From Chthoniobacterales bacterium (GTDB lineage: Bacteria > Verrucomicrobiota > Verrucomicrobiia > Chthoniobacterales > UBA6821): DNA of 64,000 nt. Location: NCBI GenBank assembly GCA_019747895.1, contig JAIEQF010000001.1:24068-88067 (forward strand), written 5' to 3'. Below the pieces are notes generated by a model. That model was given only the letters and a program-made list of their open reading frames with translations. It was not told the DNA's origin and ran no database searches. Of the stretch, positions 34,531 to 44,030 are shown one piece after another. How positions within the stretch are numbered: the first letter of the stretch is position 1; each line of letters begins with the position of its first letter. The translations under genes and the position numbers were made by a program.

Positions 34531-35523
34531 GTGAATCTCTTATTAACTGGCTCTACTGGCTTTGTCGGCCGCAATCTGCTTTTGCAAGCGCTCCAAGATC
34601 CGACCTGGTCAGAAATTATTCTTCCAGTTCGCAGTGAAGCAAAATTAAAAGAGCAACTCTGCAATGAAGGAATAAAGAGGCTTCCAGAGCGACTACATCT
34701 TTGCTCTGTTGATGAAGATGGTTACTCTTTAGAAAAAGCCCCCTCGCCTGACATCGCCATTCACTGCGCAGGCCTAACTTTTTCACGGCATCGAGCTGAC
34801 TATTTTAAAACGAACGTTGACGGAAGCTTGGAACTTTTGAAAGGACTTCCTGAGAGCTGCCAGCTTCTTGTTTTGTCCTCTCAATCAGCAGCTGGACCAA
34901 CACCAGACTTTGTTGAGCTGCGAACGCGCGAGCATGCAGAAAAACCACACTCTTGGTATGGCGAATCAAAATTAGCAATGGAAAAAAAACTTTTGCAACA
35001 TGCTCAAGATCGCTTGCTAATCCTGCGACCACCGATGATTTTAGGCCCTCGTGATAGCGCAACGGTTCCACTTTTTCAAATGGCACGCGGCCTTCTCAGG
35101 ATGAAGCCTGGCATTCAAATCAAGCACTACAGCTGGATTGCAGTCGATGACCTTTGCCGTGGAATATTAATGGCGGTAAAAAGTGATTGGAAAAAGCTTC
35201 CTCACCATAATTATTTTATTGCAAGCAACGAGACCATTACCGATCTGACTTTAATTCAAACAACAGCTGATGTTCTTGGCGTCAGCGGCATCACACTTCG
35301 TTTGCCACATGCCATGATTGAACTGATCTCATTCGTGGCTGATAAAATCCCAGCTTTGCACAAGCCCCTCCAAAGCCTCGGCCGCGATCGTGTCAAAGAA
35401 ATCCTACCTCAACGCTGGGTTGCTGATGGAAGCGAATTCCAACGTGATTTTGAATGGAGGCCGCAGACTTCTCTTCGCGAAACCTTGAAACAAACAGCAG
35501 ACTGGCTGAAAGTGAACAGATGA
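34531..35523 (+). CDS. NAD(P)-dependent epimerase/dehydratase (short-chain dehydrogenase, extended type)
   Basis: 330 residues from the GTG at 34531, which places the Rossmann motif TGSTGFVGRNL at residues 6-16; the in-frame upstream TTG at 34501 is within the hairpin repeat. The active-site pair is YGESK (Tyr and Lys) with the upstream Ser in VLSSQSAA. Family members act on sugar nucleotides, sterols or, next to serine palmitoyltransferase, on 3-keto-ceramide (CerR type). Position after an SPT-like and a GNAT-like gene favours the last possibility, as an inference. Confidence 0.75.
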   Translation: MNLLLTGSTGFVGRNLLLQALQDPTWSEIILPVRSEAKLKEQLCNEGIKRLPERLHLCSVDEDGYSLEKAPSPDIAIHCAGLTFSRHRADYFKTNVDGSLELLKGLPESCQLLVLSSQSAAGPTPDFVELRTREHAEKPHSWYGESKLAMEKKLLQHAQDRLLILRPPMILGPRDSATVPLFQMARGLLRMKPGIQIKHYSWIAVDDLCRGILMAVKSDWKKLPHHNYFIASNETITDLTLIQTTADVLGVSGITLRLPHAMIELISFVADKIPALHKPLQSLGRDRVKEILPQRWVADGSEFQRDFEWRPQTSLRETLKQTADWLKVNR

Positions 35524-35632
35524 AGAGTGGAGAGTTGCTAAAATCAAAAGTTCTTTTTCTGCGAAGCCTCTTTGACTCAAACTCAAACTCAAACTTCATC
35601 ACTCAAACCCATGGCTGGTTCGCTGCCATGGA

Positions 35633-35707
35633 TGGTGCGCGATGGCAGGTTCGAACTGCCGACCCCTACAGTGTCAGTGTAGTGCTCTACCGCTGAGCTA
35701 ACCGCGC
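35633..35707 (-). tRNA. tRNA-Val (anticodon GAC)
   Basis: On the minus strand the acceptor GCGCGGT pairs with ATCGCGC, the anticodon stem CTACA/TGTAG encloses CTGACAC with anticodon GAC, and the T-arm has GGTTCGAAC-like bases. Discriminator A and an encoded CCA end are present. Confidence 0.95.
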
Positions 35708-35962
35708 ATAATTAAGAAAGAAGGAGCCTAGATGCGAGCTGAGGCTGAGGCAATCTTTTTTGAAAAGAATGCACCATTTTTTTTTAAAATGACGATTCCA
35801 TCATTTTGTTATTGCCATAAGAAATAAGCCATGTTAGGCCATTTAAGTTAATTTTCTTCAAATCTTTTTTACATGCCTATGAATCAGTAATATCATCTTC
35901 CAGTTCTCAATTCTAGCAGTAGTTATTTTCCTTTCTTAATTCCTTCAACTTTCCTGCATTTT

Positions 35963-37504
35963 ATGATCCTACCTTTCGCCCTCCTCATGGCCACTGTGCT
36001 CAGCTCCACCAATCAGCTTGCTGACCCAACACCAAGTCCAACCCCAGCTCCAACCCCAGCTCCAACACCAGAACTTCATCAAAGAGCGCGAGGATTGACG
36101 GCTATTAGAACTGCCATCGGTGCTCTTAGTCCTGGTGAAACGGAAGACGACGAATTAATTACACAAATTTTTGATCCAAACTCTCCTCAGCAACAAAAAA
36201 TTTCAGCCTTCCAGCCGATGCCTGCAATGCCACACACGGTGAAACAACTTCAATATGCATCGGGCAATTGGTTTGGACCTCGTGATTTTTTGCACGAACA
36301 TGGACTCGACTTTTCCACCGTATACACGGGCCTGTTCATCGGTAATCCTGTGGGTGGAAAAAGTCAAGGCTTCGCCTATGTCGATACAATCGCTCTTTCA
36401 CTCATGATCGAAACAGAAAAACTTTTTGGATGTGGATGGAAAGGTGGTCACATTGTTATGAGCGCAATGCAACAAGATGGAGGATGGCAGGAAAATCTCT
36501 CAACAGCTCATATCGGCAATCAGTTTACCGTTAATGGCATCGTCGGTGGAACCACGATGAAGTGGGCCAATCTTTATTTGAACCAAGATATCTGGGATGG
36601 TCGTGTAAACTTAATTATTGGACGTTGTGCTTCAATGGATGAATTTGATAACTCTCCCGTCCTTTGGAACTATGTTGGAAGCCTTCAAGCTAATCCGACC
36701 AACCTCAAAACAACCTGGAGTCCTAACACCAGCTGGGGAAGCCGTATCAAACTGCGCCTCACTCAAGATACCAATATTCGTTATGGTATTTATCAAATCA
36801 CTACTCCTGGCGTTAACAATTTATGTTGGAATTTCTTTCCTAGTGATAGCGCCTCCATGTTTGCTCAATATACATGGGATCCTGAATTTTGTCGGCCAGG
36901 GAGTAGAACGATTTTTGATGGCCTTAAAAAAGAAGAGCCTAAAGCTGATAATAAAACGGATGATAAGTCCTTCAAAAATCCTGTTGATATTGCTCAACTC
37001 AAAAAACTGCCAGGTCATTATTTTATTGGTGGTTCTTATACCTCCGAAGGTGTCTCTCAATTTGCATCTCAGACTTCTCAAGCAAACGCTTCTGCTTTCT
37101 ATATTCATGGAGATCAGAAAATCTATCGTCCAAATCCTACAACAGATGCAGGCCTTCTAGTTTGGACAGAATGGGGGTATTCTCCTGAATCTGAAAATGC
37201 TTTCCTTACTCTACAGGCTAAAGGAGGTGCTATTTATCAAGGCCTCATTCCTGGACGTGTTAATGATTTTACTATTTTCGGTATTGGATATGGACTCTTC
37301 AATCCCAATTACGCTTCCGTCCAGAAAGCAAATAGTCAAGGTGATCCCACTTATGAAATTGTCAACGAACTTGGTTATCGTATCAACTTCTCACGCTTCT
37401 TTTATGTGCAACCTGATATTCAATACATCATCAATCCCGGTGGCACAACAGGCGCCATTCCCAATGCTCTGGTGCTAGGAGCTCAGGTTGGGATTACGTT
37501 TTAA
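35963..37504 (+). CDS. Carbohydrate-selective porin, OprB family
   Basis: 513 residues. A short signal-like N-terminus is followed by a Pro/Thr linker (TPSPTPAPTPAPTP, residues about 24-38) and a beta-barrel domain. OprB features: SGNWFGPRDFLHEHGLDFS near residue 115, then repeated aromatic beta-strands and a C-terminal strand ending AQVGITF with the terminal Phe required for outer-membrane assembly. It should form a sugar-uptake pore. MITE-D lies 15 bases after the stop codon and a terminator follows it. Confidence 0.9.
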   Translation: MILPFALLMATVLSSTNQLADPTPSPTPAPTPAPTPELHQRARGLTAIRTAIGALSPGETEDDELITQIFDPNSPQQQKISAFQPMPAMPHTVKQLQYASGNWFGPRDFLHEHGLDFSTVYTGLFIGNPVGGKSQGFAYVDTIALSLMIETEKLFGCGWKGGHIVMSAMQQDGGWQENLSTAHIGNQFTVNGIVGGTTMKWANLYLNQDIWDGRVNLIIGRCASMDEFDNSPVLWNYVGSLQANPTNLKTTWSPNTSWGSRIKLRLTQDTNIRYGIYQITTPGVNNLCWNFFPSDSASMFAQYTWDPEFCRPGSRTIFDGLKKEEPKADNKTDDKSFKNPVDIAQLKKLPGHYFIGGSYTSEGVSQFASQTSQANASAFYIHGDQKIYRPNPTTDAGLLVWTEWGYSPESENAFLTLQAKGGAIYQGLIPGRVNDFTIFGIGYGLFNPNYASVQKANSQGDPTYEIVNELGYRINFSRFFYVQPDIQYIINPGGTTGAIPNALVLGAQVGITF

Positions 37505-37519
37505 AGAAAAAATGGAGTA

Positions 37520-37763
37520 ATACCACTTCCATTAAATAATGAGACTATAGGACGCAGGAGTTTTGGTTTCTAGCAAGGCAGAAGAGTGAGGCGCTATGCC
37601 AAGCATAACGTAAGCTCTGACAACGAAGCTAGGGAGCAAAACATACATGCGTCGTGGCAGCCGCTGGATCGACTGCCGCCAGGCAGCCCGCAAGGGCGAG
37701 CCTCGCGGGCGCGAGCGAGTTACACCAAGTCACAATAGTCCGATTATTTAATGAAAGTGGTAT
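37520..37763. mobile_element. MITE-D (244 bp) after the porin gene
   Basis: The ends form an inverted repeat of about 29 bases with three mismatches: ATACCACTTCCATTAAATAA against TTATTTAATGAAAGTGGTAT. The middle is GC-rich. Its core (CAAGGCAGAAGAG, GCGCTATG, CATAACGT) resembles the core of MITE-A (AAGGCC, GAAGACCGAGCGCTATC, GATAACGT), suggesting related families. Only one copy in the window. Confidence 0.75.
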
Positions 37764-37801
37764 AAGACTTGTTTTACTCTCTGCTGTTTTACTAAAAGCA
37801 T

Positions 37802-37846
37802 AAGCCGCAGCAACTGCATCAAAGCAACTGCTGCGGCTTTTTGTTA
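37802..37846 (+). terminator. Rho-independent terminator of the porin transcript
   Basis: GCCGCAGCA pairs with TGCTGCGGC, an inner AGTTGC/GCAACT-type pairing is also possible, and TTTTTGTT follows on the plus strand. Confidence 0.8.
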
Positions 37847-37870
37847 ATGAGAAATAATTAAGATTGAAGA

Positions 37871-38404
37871 TTAATTTCCGCTACCGCCATTAGATCCAAA
37901 TCCCCACGTACTGCCACAAGGAGGAGCAGGATTCTGTCCCGAATGATTGTTATTAGGAGGATTATAAGCTTGAGCCATACAGTGGCCTCCTACACCAATT
38001 TGACCAGAATGGTCACCAGCATGATTACGAGGATCAAAACCTGGAGGAGCATCTTGTTTAATAATTAAAAGACGATTGTTTAAATCATCTAGACCATTTT
38101 GATTTTCATCACTCAACGTAACGAGTTCATCTTCTTTGCCAGGAACTACCGAGTAGCTATAACCACTAGAAGTTTTTGACTGAGTAATGATGTCTGACAT
38201 GCTTTCATTGTAGAGTCCGCTGGTATCTTGAACGGATGCTACAGCAGTCAGAAGTTCAGTGTATTTACTTGCTACTACTTGAGACGGCTGAGGACTCGAG
38301 TCAGCAGCTGCATTTGCCTTTAAAACAGAGGTGCTGAACAAGACTGCTACAGCAGTAATGCTCATTGCAAAGAAACATCTTTTTGAATAATTAATATACT
38401 TCAT
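37871..38404 (-). CDS. Small secreted protein of unknown function
   Basis: 177 residues with a signal peptide (hydrophobic FFAMSITAVAVLFSTSV, cleavage at about ANA/AAD, residue 32). The C-terminal third is rich in Asn, Gly, Pro and His (NPPNNNHSGQNPAPPCGS) with two cysteines that could form a disulfide. No known domain. It stands alone between the porin and the MFS gene, divergent from the latter. Confidence 0.65.
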   Translation of the reverse strand: MKYINYSKRCFFAMSITAVAVLFSTSVLKANAAADSSPQPSQVVASKYTELLTAVASVQDTSGLYNESMSDIITQSKTSSGYSYSVVPGKEDELVTLSDENQNGLDDLNNRLLIIKQDAPPGFDPRNHAGDHSGQIGVGGHCMAQAYNPPNNNHSGQNPAPPCGSTWGFGSNGGSGN

Positions 38405-38516
38405 AGGTTTGGTTTATTGTTAGTTGTTTTTTATTTGACTGACATTATTGAAACTTACAAGTTTGTTAATACTTATTAACCAATTATTTGTCAATAAAAA
38501 GCTTGCCGTTTCCACA

Positions 38517-39770
38517 ATGAAAAAAAATTTTTATCCTAAAAATTTCTCCAGCTTCATCCTCAGCAATACGCTGGGAACTTTTTTAGAATATTTTGATGCG
38601 ACGCTTTATGCTTTTTTTGCCACGACGTTTGCTCTCATTTTCTTTCCCGAAAAAAATGCAACGACCAGTTTAATTTATACATTTGGTATTTTTGCGATCT
38701 CTTTTCTTATTCGACCATTTGGAGCTTTGCTTTTTGGCACGCTTGGAGACAAGTGGGGACGTCGAAATATTTTAGCAGCAAACATTCTTTTGATGTCAGT
38801 GGCCACTATAGGAATTGGCTTGATTCCATCCTACAAAGCCATTGGTCTTCTCGCACCAGCTTTGCTTATTTTTTTCCGTCTCCTGCAAGGATTGGCGATT
38901 AGTACTGAGTTTACTGGAAGCAGTATCTATCTCTTGGAAACACTTCCTTCAAGGCATGGTTTCTTTTCAGGCGTCTCTACTTCTGCTGGAAGTTTTGGTA
39001 TTGCTTCCGCTTCCTTAGTGGCAGCAATCGTGAGCCACTTCCATTTTGAAAGTCATTGGCGTTGGGCTTTCTTTTTTTCTGGAGCAGTGATCGGGTTGCT
39101 TGGTTTTTATCTCCGTCGCAAGCAGGTGGAGTCGATAGCTTTTTTAAAAGCAGCTGAAGCTAAATTGCTCCACAAAAAACCGCCCTTGGTCCTTTTTAAA
39201 AAATATCGACGTGAATTTTTTCTTTCTACTCTCCTAGCCATTTATCTCGGCATTGTCCTTTATGCGGTCTTGGTTTACTCAGCAACTTATTTGGAACGAT
39301 TAGGATTCTCTTCTCAAAATGCTTTACTCATTAGCACAGCAACTTCTTTAATCGAGGCTCTTGCCAGTCCCTTTTTTGGATGGCTTTCCGATCGTCATGG
39401 CCTCCGGTCCATTTTGATGTTTGCAACACTAAGTATGGCATTCTTGGCGCTTCCTCTTTTTTCTCTCATCAATGTCCATGAAGTTGGAATAACGTTGATT
39501 GCTTTTGGTGGATTAGGTTTTTTAGCAGCAGCTTTTGATGGGCCACTGGTTGCTTATCTCATCGCAAAATTCGATATCACTGTCCGCCATACCGGTGTCT
39601 CCTTGAGTTACAATCTAGGAGCGGGACTTTTCGGCGGCTTTACTCCCGTCGCCCTCACCTACTTTATCAACAAAACAAAAATCATTTTTTTCCCAAGCTT
39701 TATTTTGATGGGATTTGCCCTCCTTGCATTCTGCGTTTTACTAAGAGAAAAGAAATTAAATAGTCATTGA
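38517..39770 (+). CDS. MFS transporter, metabolite:proton symporter type (ProP-like)
   Basis: 417 residues from the ATG at 38517; an in-frame TTG at 38448 would add 23 residues that are outside the family pattern. Twelve membrane helices are expected. Motif A of the MHS family is present as GTLGDKWGRRNIL (loop 2-3), and GWLSDRHGLRSIL is the matching loop 8-9 copy. FLEYFDATLYAFF near the start is typical of the ProP/ShiA/citrate group. It should import a small organic acid or osmolyte with protons; substrate unknown. Confidence 0.85.
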   Translation: MKKNFYPKNFSSFILSNTLGTFLEYFDATLYAFFATTFALIFFPEKNATTSLIYTFGIFAISFLIRPFGALLFGTLGDKWGRRNILAANILLMSVATIGIGLIPSYKAIGLLAPALLIFFRLLQGLAISTEFTGSSIYLLETLPSRHGFFSGVSTSAGSFGIASASLVAAIVSHFHFESHWRWAFFFSGAVIGLLGFYLRRKQVESIAFLKAAEAKLLHKKPPLVLFKKYRREFFLSTLLAIYLGIVLYAVLVYSATYLERLGFSSQNALLISTATSLIEALASPFFGWLSDRHGLRSILMFATLSMAFLALPLFSLINVHEVGITLIAFGGLGFLAAAFDGPLVAYLIAKFDITVRHTGVSLSYNLGAGLFGGFTPVALTYFINKTKIIFFPSFILMGFALLAFCVLLREKKLNSH

Positions 39771-39812
39771 AGCGCTCATCGTATACCTTCAATCTTTTTA
39801 TTATTCCTCTTC

Positions 39813-40535
39813 TTGAAGCATCGTTTTTTTTCATATTTAAGCTCTCTGCTCATACTGCTTTTGCCTGGTTGCGCCTCAGTCAGCATTAAAAGTATCTGCT
39901 TTGGGGACGGGACTCCTCAAAAACTTCCTGATCGTATTTACGTAGAGAAATTCAAAGCGCCTTCTCTCTATTTTCATGTTAATCGTAAAGGAAAAGATCT
40001 TAAGGATCTTATTGAGCAAGAACAGTTGCACCTTGCACAAGATCTGATCGTACGCCTCAACAAACATATTGCCCCAACCTTTCTGCTTCCTCCAGGAGCC
40101 ACTCCCCCTCAAGGAAATTATTGGTTAGTTCGAGGGTCGTTTGAAGCGGTGAATGAAGGAAGCCGACTATTACGTGCAGGACTTGGTTTTGGATTTGGGA
40201 AAACTAAAATGGAAACCACTGCTCAACTCCTTGATCTTTCAAAAACCTATCCAGAACCTCTTCTGACCATTACCACTACCGGAGGATCAGGCATGGCACC
40301 CGGAGCTGCTGCTGCCTTTGCACCGATCGCTCCTTTGACTCTCCCAACAACATTACTGAATGTAGGCGGGTCGGCAGGAGGAGCTTTAGGAACCGGTATT
40401 TCTGTCGATCGTCGTCGGACAGCACGTGAAATTGTTGCCACCATTTCTGAATATAGCGTGCAGCACGGCCTGATTGAGAAATCACGAGGACTTCATCCTA
40501 AGCGCCTGGGAGAGATTCCACCGTTGTTTTATTAG
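39813..40535 (+). CDS. DUF4410-like lipoprotein
   Basis: 240 residues from a TTG start. Lipoprotein signal with lipobox LLPGC (Cys20). The mature part resembles DUF4410-type proteins: IYVEKFKAP, a middle region WLVRGSFEAVNEGSRLLRAGLGFGFG (in pieces) with the glycine-rich turn, and TAREIVATISEY at the end. Such proteins are periplasmic or outer-membrane anchored with unknown role. It follows the MFS gene by 42 bases and may be co-transcribed. Confidence 0.7.
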   Translation: MKHRFFSYLSSLLILLLPGCASVSIKSICFGDGTPQKLPDRIYVEKFKAPSLYFHVNRKGKDLKDLIEQEQLHLAQDLIVRLNKHIAPTFLLPPGATPPQGNYWLVRGSFEAVNEGSRLLRAGLGFGFGKTKMETTAQLLDLSKTYPEPLLTITTTGGSGMAPGAAAAFAPIAPLTLPTTLLNVGGSAGGALGTGISVDRRRTAREIVATISEYSVQHGLIEKSRGLHPKRLGEIPPLFY

Positions 40536-40546
40536 AAATTTCTATT

Positions 40547-42649
40547 TTAATCCTCTCCATTTTGACTAACTGCATGATAAGCTGGATACCGTGTTGCACG
40601 CAACAACGATTCAGGGCGTTTAGGTGTAGATGGAGGTGGAATAGAAAATTTTTCAAAGAATTCGATTAAGGCATCAATCTTATTTTGAGGAATGGGATCA
40701 TGCGCATCAGTGCTAAATCTTGAAAAAACAAAAAGAAAATTTTGTGCAGTTATTCTAGTATCACTCTCGCTCTCTATGTCACCATAATCAGCATTTGGCA
40801 TAAGATAATTTTTAAGAGTTGTGAGAGCCGCATAAGCTTGCTGCTGTTCTGGAACATTAGCACTCTTCAAGGAGGGCAGCATGGTTCTTAAGAACTTGAG
40901 AGCATCGAGAGCACGAAAAGATTCGATAGCATTTTGATCATGACTAAAACGGCAACGATAAAATGGATCTCCCATGAGGTTTGCTACGGGAGAGTCTAAA
41001 AACTTTAGCGTGTGCGAAAGAGAATCCACTCCTGCATCAGTCAAATGCTGGATGACGGCTTTGCTTTGCTCACTCTGCGGTGGCGAGTCCACAAGAGATC
41101 GGCTGTTACTAGGAGATGACTTCAAGGCAGAGAGCGATGTTTTTAAGCGCTGAATTTTTTGCAGATCGGCACGAGCAAAATCTTGATACGAACCAGCTGC
41201 CCTCACTTGTGTTCTGATCATTACTGCTTCTACAATTCGATAGAAGGTATAAAATCCAATGGTCGCTATTGTATAAACTCCAGCGCTGTATACAGTCTTA
41301 GTAAAAACCTCTTCAGCAGAAATTGTCCCTTGATGATAGTCATAGAGGTTGCTGAAAAAACTACGAGCCGTAGCAGCTACAATGTCAGGTCCAAAGCGCT
41401 CCAGGGCATCTTTAAAAGCCCACTGTGTCGCAGTCCACCTCGGATCAACAGAAGTTAATGCTTCTGCTCGTTGTTCCAGGGATCCTCGATAGGCTTTACT
41501 TTGAAACAATCGCCAAGTTAGTTTTCTTGCTATAGCGCTTGGTAGGATAAAGAGACCAGCTATTCTAGAAAATGCACCTAGTTTCAATTCGTACCAACCA
41601 GGCACATAATAAAAAACGTAGGGAATATCAACCAACTGTCGAATCACGCCATCAATATTTCTGATTGCCGGATGACTGCAACGAGGAACACGTTGAAGCA
41701 GCTGAGCCTGTAGATAAGGAGAAGCCGCAAAAGCCGATACCAGATTAGCTGCGAGGCCAGCATTCACGCAGTCAGACCTCTGCATACCAAATGCCGTTGG
41801 AAGAATCAGAGGAAATTGGATTCCATCCGTAAGAGTTGTATTTGCAAGTACGATGGGATGAAGTGGGTCGTAATGATTGTACGGAACAATATCACTTAGA
41901 ATTTTATTCTTTATTCTCTGGCAGTCTTCTAAGTGTTGAGCAGATCGAGCAAGCAGTTCCTGATGAAGATTGCTTTCTTTATCCTTATCCTGTTGATGCA
42001 AGCCTTTGGCATTAGCAATGTTGGTTGCTTCTTGAGAATCTTCAATCTCACACACTTCCTTTGCTGCTTGTATTTTTGAGGCTACCTCCACCGCTAAATT
42101 TTGATAAGAAATTGGTTCATCACACCATGTATTTGGCAAGTCATCGACAGAAGCACGACTCAGAACCGCTGAAAGCTCTTCTAACGCCTGTTTTTTAGCA
42201 GTGACCAGACGAGTAGAGCATCTTGGTGAAATGGAATTGCAGCGTTCAAGTGCCTCAGCAATCTCTGCTTGAGCAGCCATCAAGTTATCTTGAGCTTCTT
42301 TTGGAACAAGAGGATCATTCCTATCATGTAAAAGAGATCTACTTATAGGGCTTCCAGATCCAAATCGAGTTTTACTCTCTGACCACTGAAAACGAGAAAT
42401 AGTACCTACTGATTCTCCAGTCGTACAACCACTGCTATTCTCTTCTTCTTCTTGTGGCGGTGTAGAAAGTTGCCCATCTGTAGCCTGTCTGTTGTGCTCT
42501 GGTTGACGTTTGTATTCCACATATCCATACTCATCGTTACGTGTTTCCTTTCCCGGACTCTTCACCATCAAAGGAGAAGAGCTCTCTTCGTCAGAAGCCC
42601 TAAGAGAGACTAAAGACGCCATTAAGCAAAAGAAAAATATTTTATTCAT
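40547..42649 (-). CDS. Large secreted orphan protein (700 residues)
   Basis: Signal peptide (MNKIFFFCLMASLVSLRAS) then an acidic, probably disordered segment (residues 20-110, with EEEENSS) and a mostly helical body. A hydrophobic stretch around residues 345-375 and another around 455-480 (GVYTIATIGFYTFYRIVEAVMI) could be membrane-inserting. No known domain. It is convergent with the lipoprotein at 39813. An exported, host-interacting role is only a guess from its style. Confidence 0.65.
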   Translation of the reverse strand: MNKIFFFCLMASLVSLRASDEESSSPLMVKSPGKETRNDEYGYVEYKRQPEHNRQATDGQLSTPPQEEEENSSGCTTGESVGTISRFQWSESKTRFGSGSPISRSLLHDRNDPLVPKEAQDNLMAAQAEIAEALERCNSISPRCSTRLVTAKKQALEELSAVLSRASVDDLPNTWCDEPISYQNLAVEVASKIQAAKEVCEIEDSQEATNIANAKGLHQQDKDKESNLHQELLARSAQHLEDCQRIKNKILSDIVPYNHYDPLHPIVLANTTLTDGIQFPLILPTAFGMQRSDCVNAGLAANLVSAFAASPYLQAQLLQRVPRCSHPAIRNIDGVIRQLVDIPYVFYYVPGWYELKLGAFSRIAGLFILPSAIARKLTWRLFQSKAYRGSLEQRAEALTSVDPRWTATQWAFKDALERFGPDIVAATARSFFSNLYDYHQGTISAEEVFTKTVYSAGVYTIATIGFYTFYRIVEAVMIRTQVRAAGSYQDFARADLQKIQRLKTSLSALKSSPSNSRSLVDSPPQSEQSKAVIQHLTDAGVDSLSHTLKFLDSPVANLMGDPFYRCRFSHDQNAIESFRALDALKFLRTMLPSLKSANVPEQQQAYAALTTLKNYLMPNADYGDIESESDTRITAQNFLFVFSRFSTDAHDPIPQNKIDALIEFFEKFSIPPPSTPKRPESLLRATRYPAYHAVSQNGED

Positions 42650-43037
42650 AGAGAGGATTGAATTTAAAAATTTGAAAAATTAAAAATGCGTGCATTCGGA
42701 AAATGGCAGGCAAGCAGAGATCCTTCCAAGAGTGGATCTCTAGTGACGGGAGGCAAATTAAACCATTTTTTCCTATGGCTCTATGTGAGCCATTACCCAA
42801 TAATGCTATTCCTGAAATGTTTTACAAAACTTCAACAGGCCAGAACAGCTTCCCTTATGCTTCACCCCATCATCATCATACCCTGAATCGCAGACAAATT
42901 GCCGACTTTTAGATGCCGTTTCAATGATGGATGTCGATTCCTAGTCTTCATAAGGTTGCAGAGATAGCGTTTAATTTCGCTCTCTTTTAGCAATCTATTT
43001 AAAGATTGGTCAACTACAATTTATTTATAACGCGTAA
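42650..43037. other. 388-bp gap without a convincing gene
   Basis: An open frame at 42703-42912 on the plus strand (69 codons, with HHHH near the end) is possible but has no conserved motif, no Shine-Dalgarno sequence and no support from neighbours. No repeat element or RNA is recognised here. Confidence 0.4.
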
Positions 43038-44030
43038 TTATAAAATTAACATGCAATCTCCATAGCTATAAAACCGGTACCCTTGTTTCACCGCTGTGCG
43101 ATAAGTCTCTAATATTGTTTCACGTCCTGCCAGCGCACTGATGAGCATCAAGAGCGTTGATTTAGGAAAGTGAAAATTAGTCAATAAAGCATCGACTCTT
43201 TGAAATTGATAAGGAGGTCGAATAAAAATATCAGTCGCTCCAGCATGAGGAAAAATGGGGCCGGCCGGTTGTGATTCCAAAACACGGACGCTCGTTGTTC
43301 CAACTGCAATAAGACGTCCTTTTTTTTGAGGCTTACAAAAATCATTCAGTCGTGCTGCTGTCGCTGCGCTAATTTGATACTCCTCGCGGTGCATGGTATG
43401 CTCTGAAACATTTTCTGTTTTTATAGGCAAAAAAGTACCAGGACCAACGTGAAGTGTTAAAAAAGCATGCGGTAATGTTTGCAAGATCGCTTTTGTAAAA
43501 TGAAGCCCTGCTGTAGGAGCTGCAACTGATCCTGGATCACGCGCAAAGACAGATTGATAACGCTCACGATCTTTGGCATCAGCATTACGTCGGAAATAAG
43601 ATGGAATGGGCATCTCCCCCCATCGTTCCAAATCCAGAGGCTGGCTCAAGGCCAAGAGGCGCATGCCATCAGGCAAGATCTCTTGGACAGTAATTTCAAC
43701 ATCTCCAACCGTGACCACAGCTCCTGGACGCATTTTCCGTCCTGGTTTGACCATGGCAATCCAATGCGTCTCATCTTGTTTTTTAACCAGGAGTATTTCT
43801 ACTTTTCCTGAAACATCATGAAGACGAGCCTGCAAAACCTTACTGTCATTCAGGACCAACAAATCTTCCGGCGTGAGGTATTCGGGAAGATCTTTAAAAA
43901 AACGATGCTCCATACGACCACTCTCACGATGGAGTACTAACATGCGTGAGTCTTCACGCCGTTCTACGGGCCGGCTTGCAACAAGCTCTGGAGGGAGCTC
44001 GTAATCATAATCAGAAAGAGAATCACTCAC
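43038..44030 (-). CDS. queA: S-adenosylmethionine:tRNA ribosyltransferase-isomerase
   Basis: 330 residues, normal for QueA. Conserved segments: YDYELPPELVASRPVERR near the N-terminus, VLNDSKVLQARL, AAPTAGLHFT and GTTSVRVLES, NFHFPKSTLLMLISAL (in pieces). It transfers the ribosyl moiety of SAM to preQ1-tRNA, a late step of queuosine synthesis. The GTG start overlaps the TGA of the upstream chaperone-like gene (GTGA), so translation is probably coupled. The presence of queA fits tRNAs with GUN anticodons. Confidence 0.96.
   Translation of the reverse strand: MSDSLSDYDYELPPELVASRPVERREDSRMLVLHRESGRMEHRFFKDLPEYLTPEDLLVLNDSKVLQARLHDVSGKVEILLVKKQDETHWIAMVKPGRKMRPGAVVTVGDVEITVQEILPDGMRLLALSQPLDLERWGEMPIPSYFRRNADAKDRERYQSVFARDPGSVAAPTAGLHFTKAILQTLPHAFLTLHVGPGTFLPIKTENVSEHTMHREEYQISAATAARLNDFCKPQKKGRLIAVGTTSVRVLESQPAGPIFPHAGATDIFIRPPYQFQRVDALLTNFHFPKSTLLMLISALAGRETILETYRTAVKQGYRFYSYGDCMLIL

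Larger units (their letters stand above)
37505..37870. other. 366-bp gap: MITE-D plus terminator
   Basis: The gap holds MITE-D (37520-37763) and a strong hairpin terminator (37802-37846). No gene is seen. Confidence 0.7.

Noticed and set aside
42703..42912. 69-codon open frame with an HHHH stretch
   Set aside because: There is no support from motif, ribosome site or neighbours; left as part of an uncharacterised gap.
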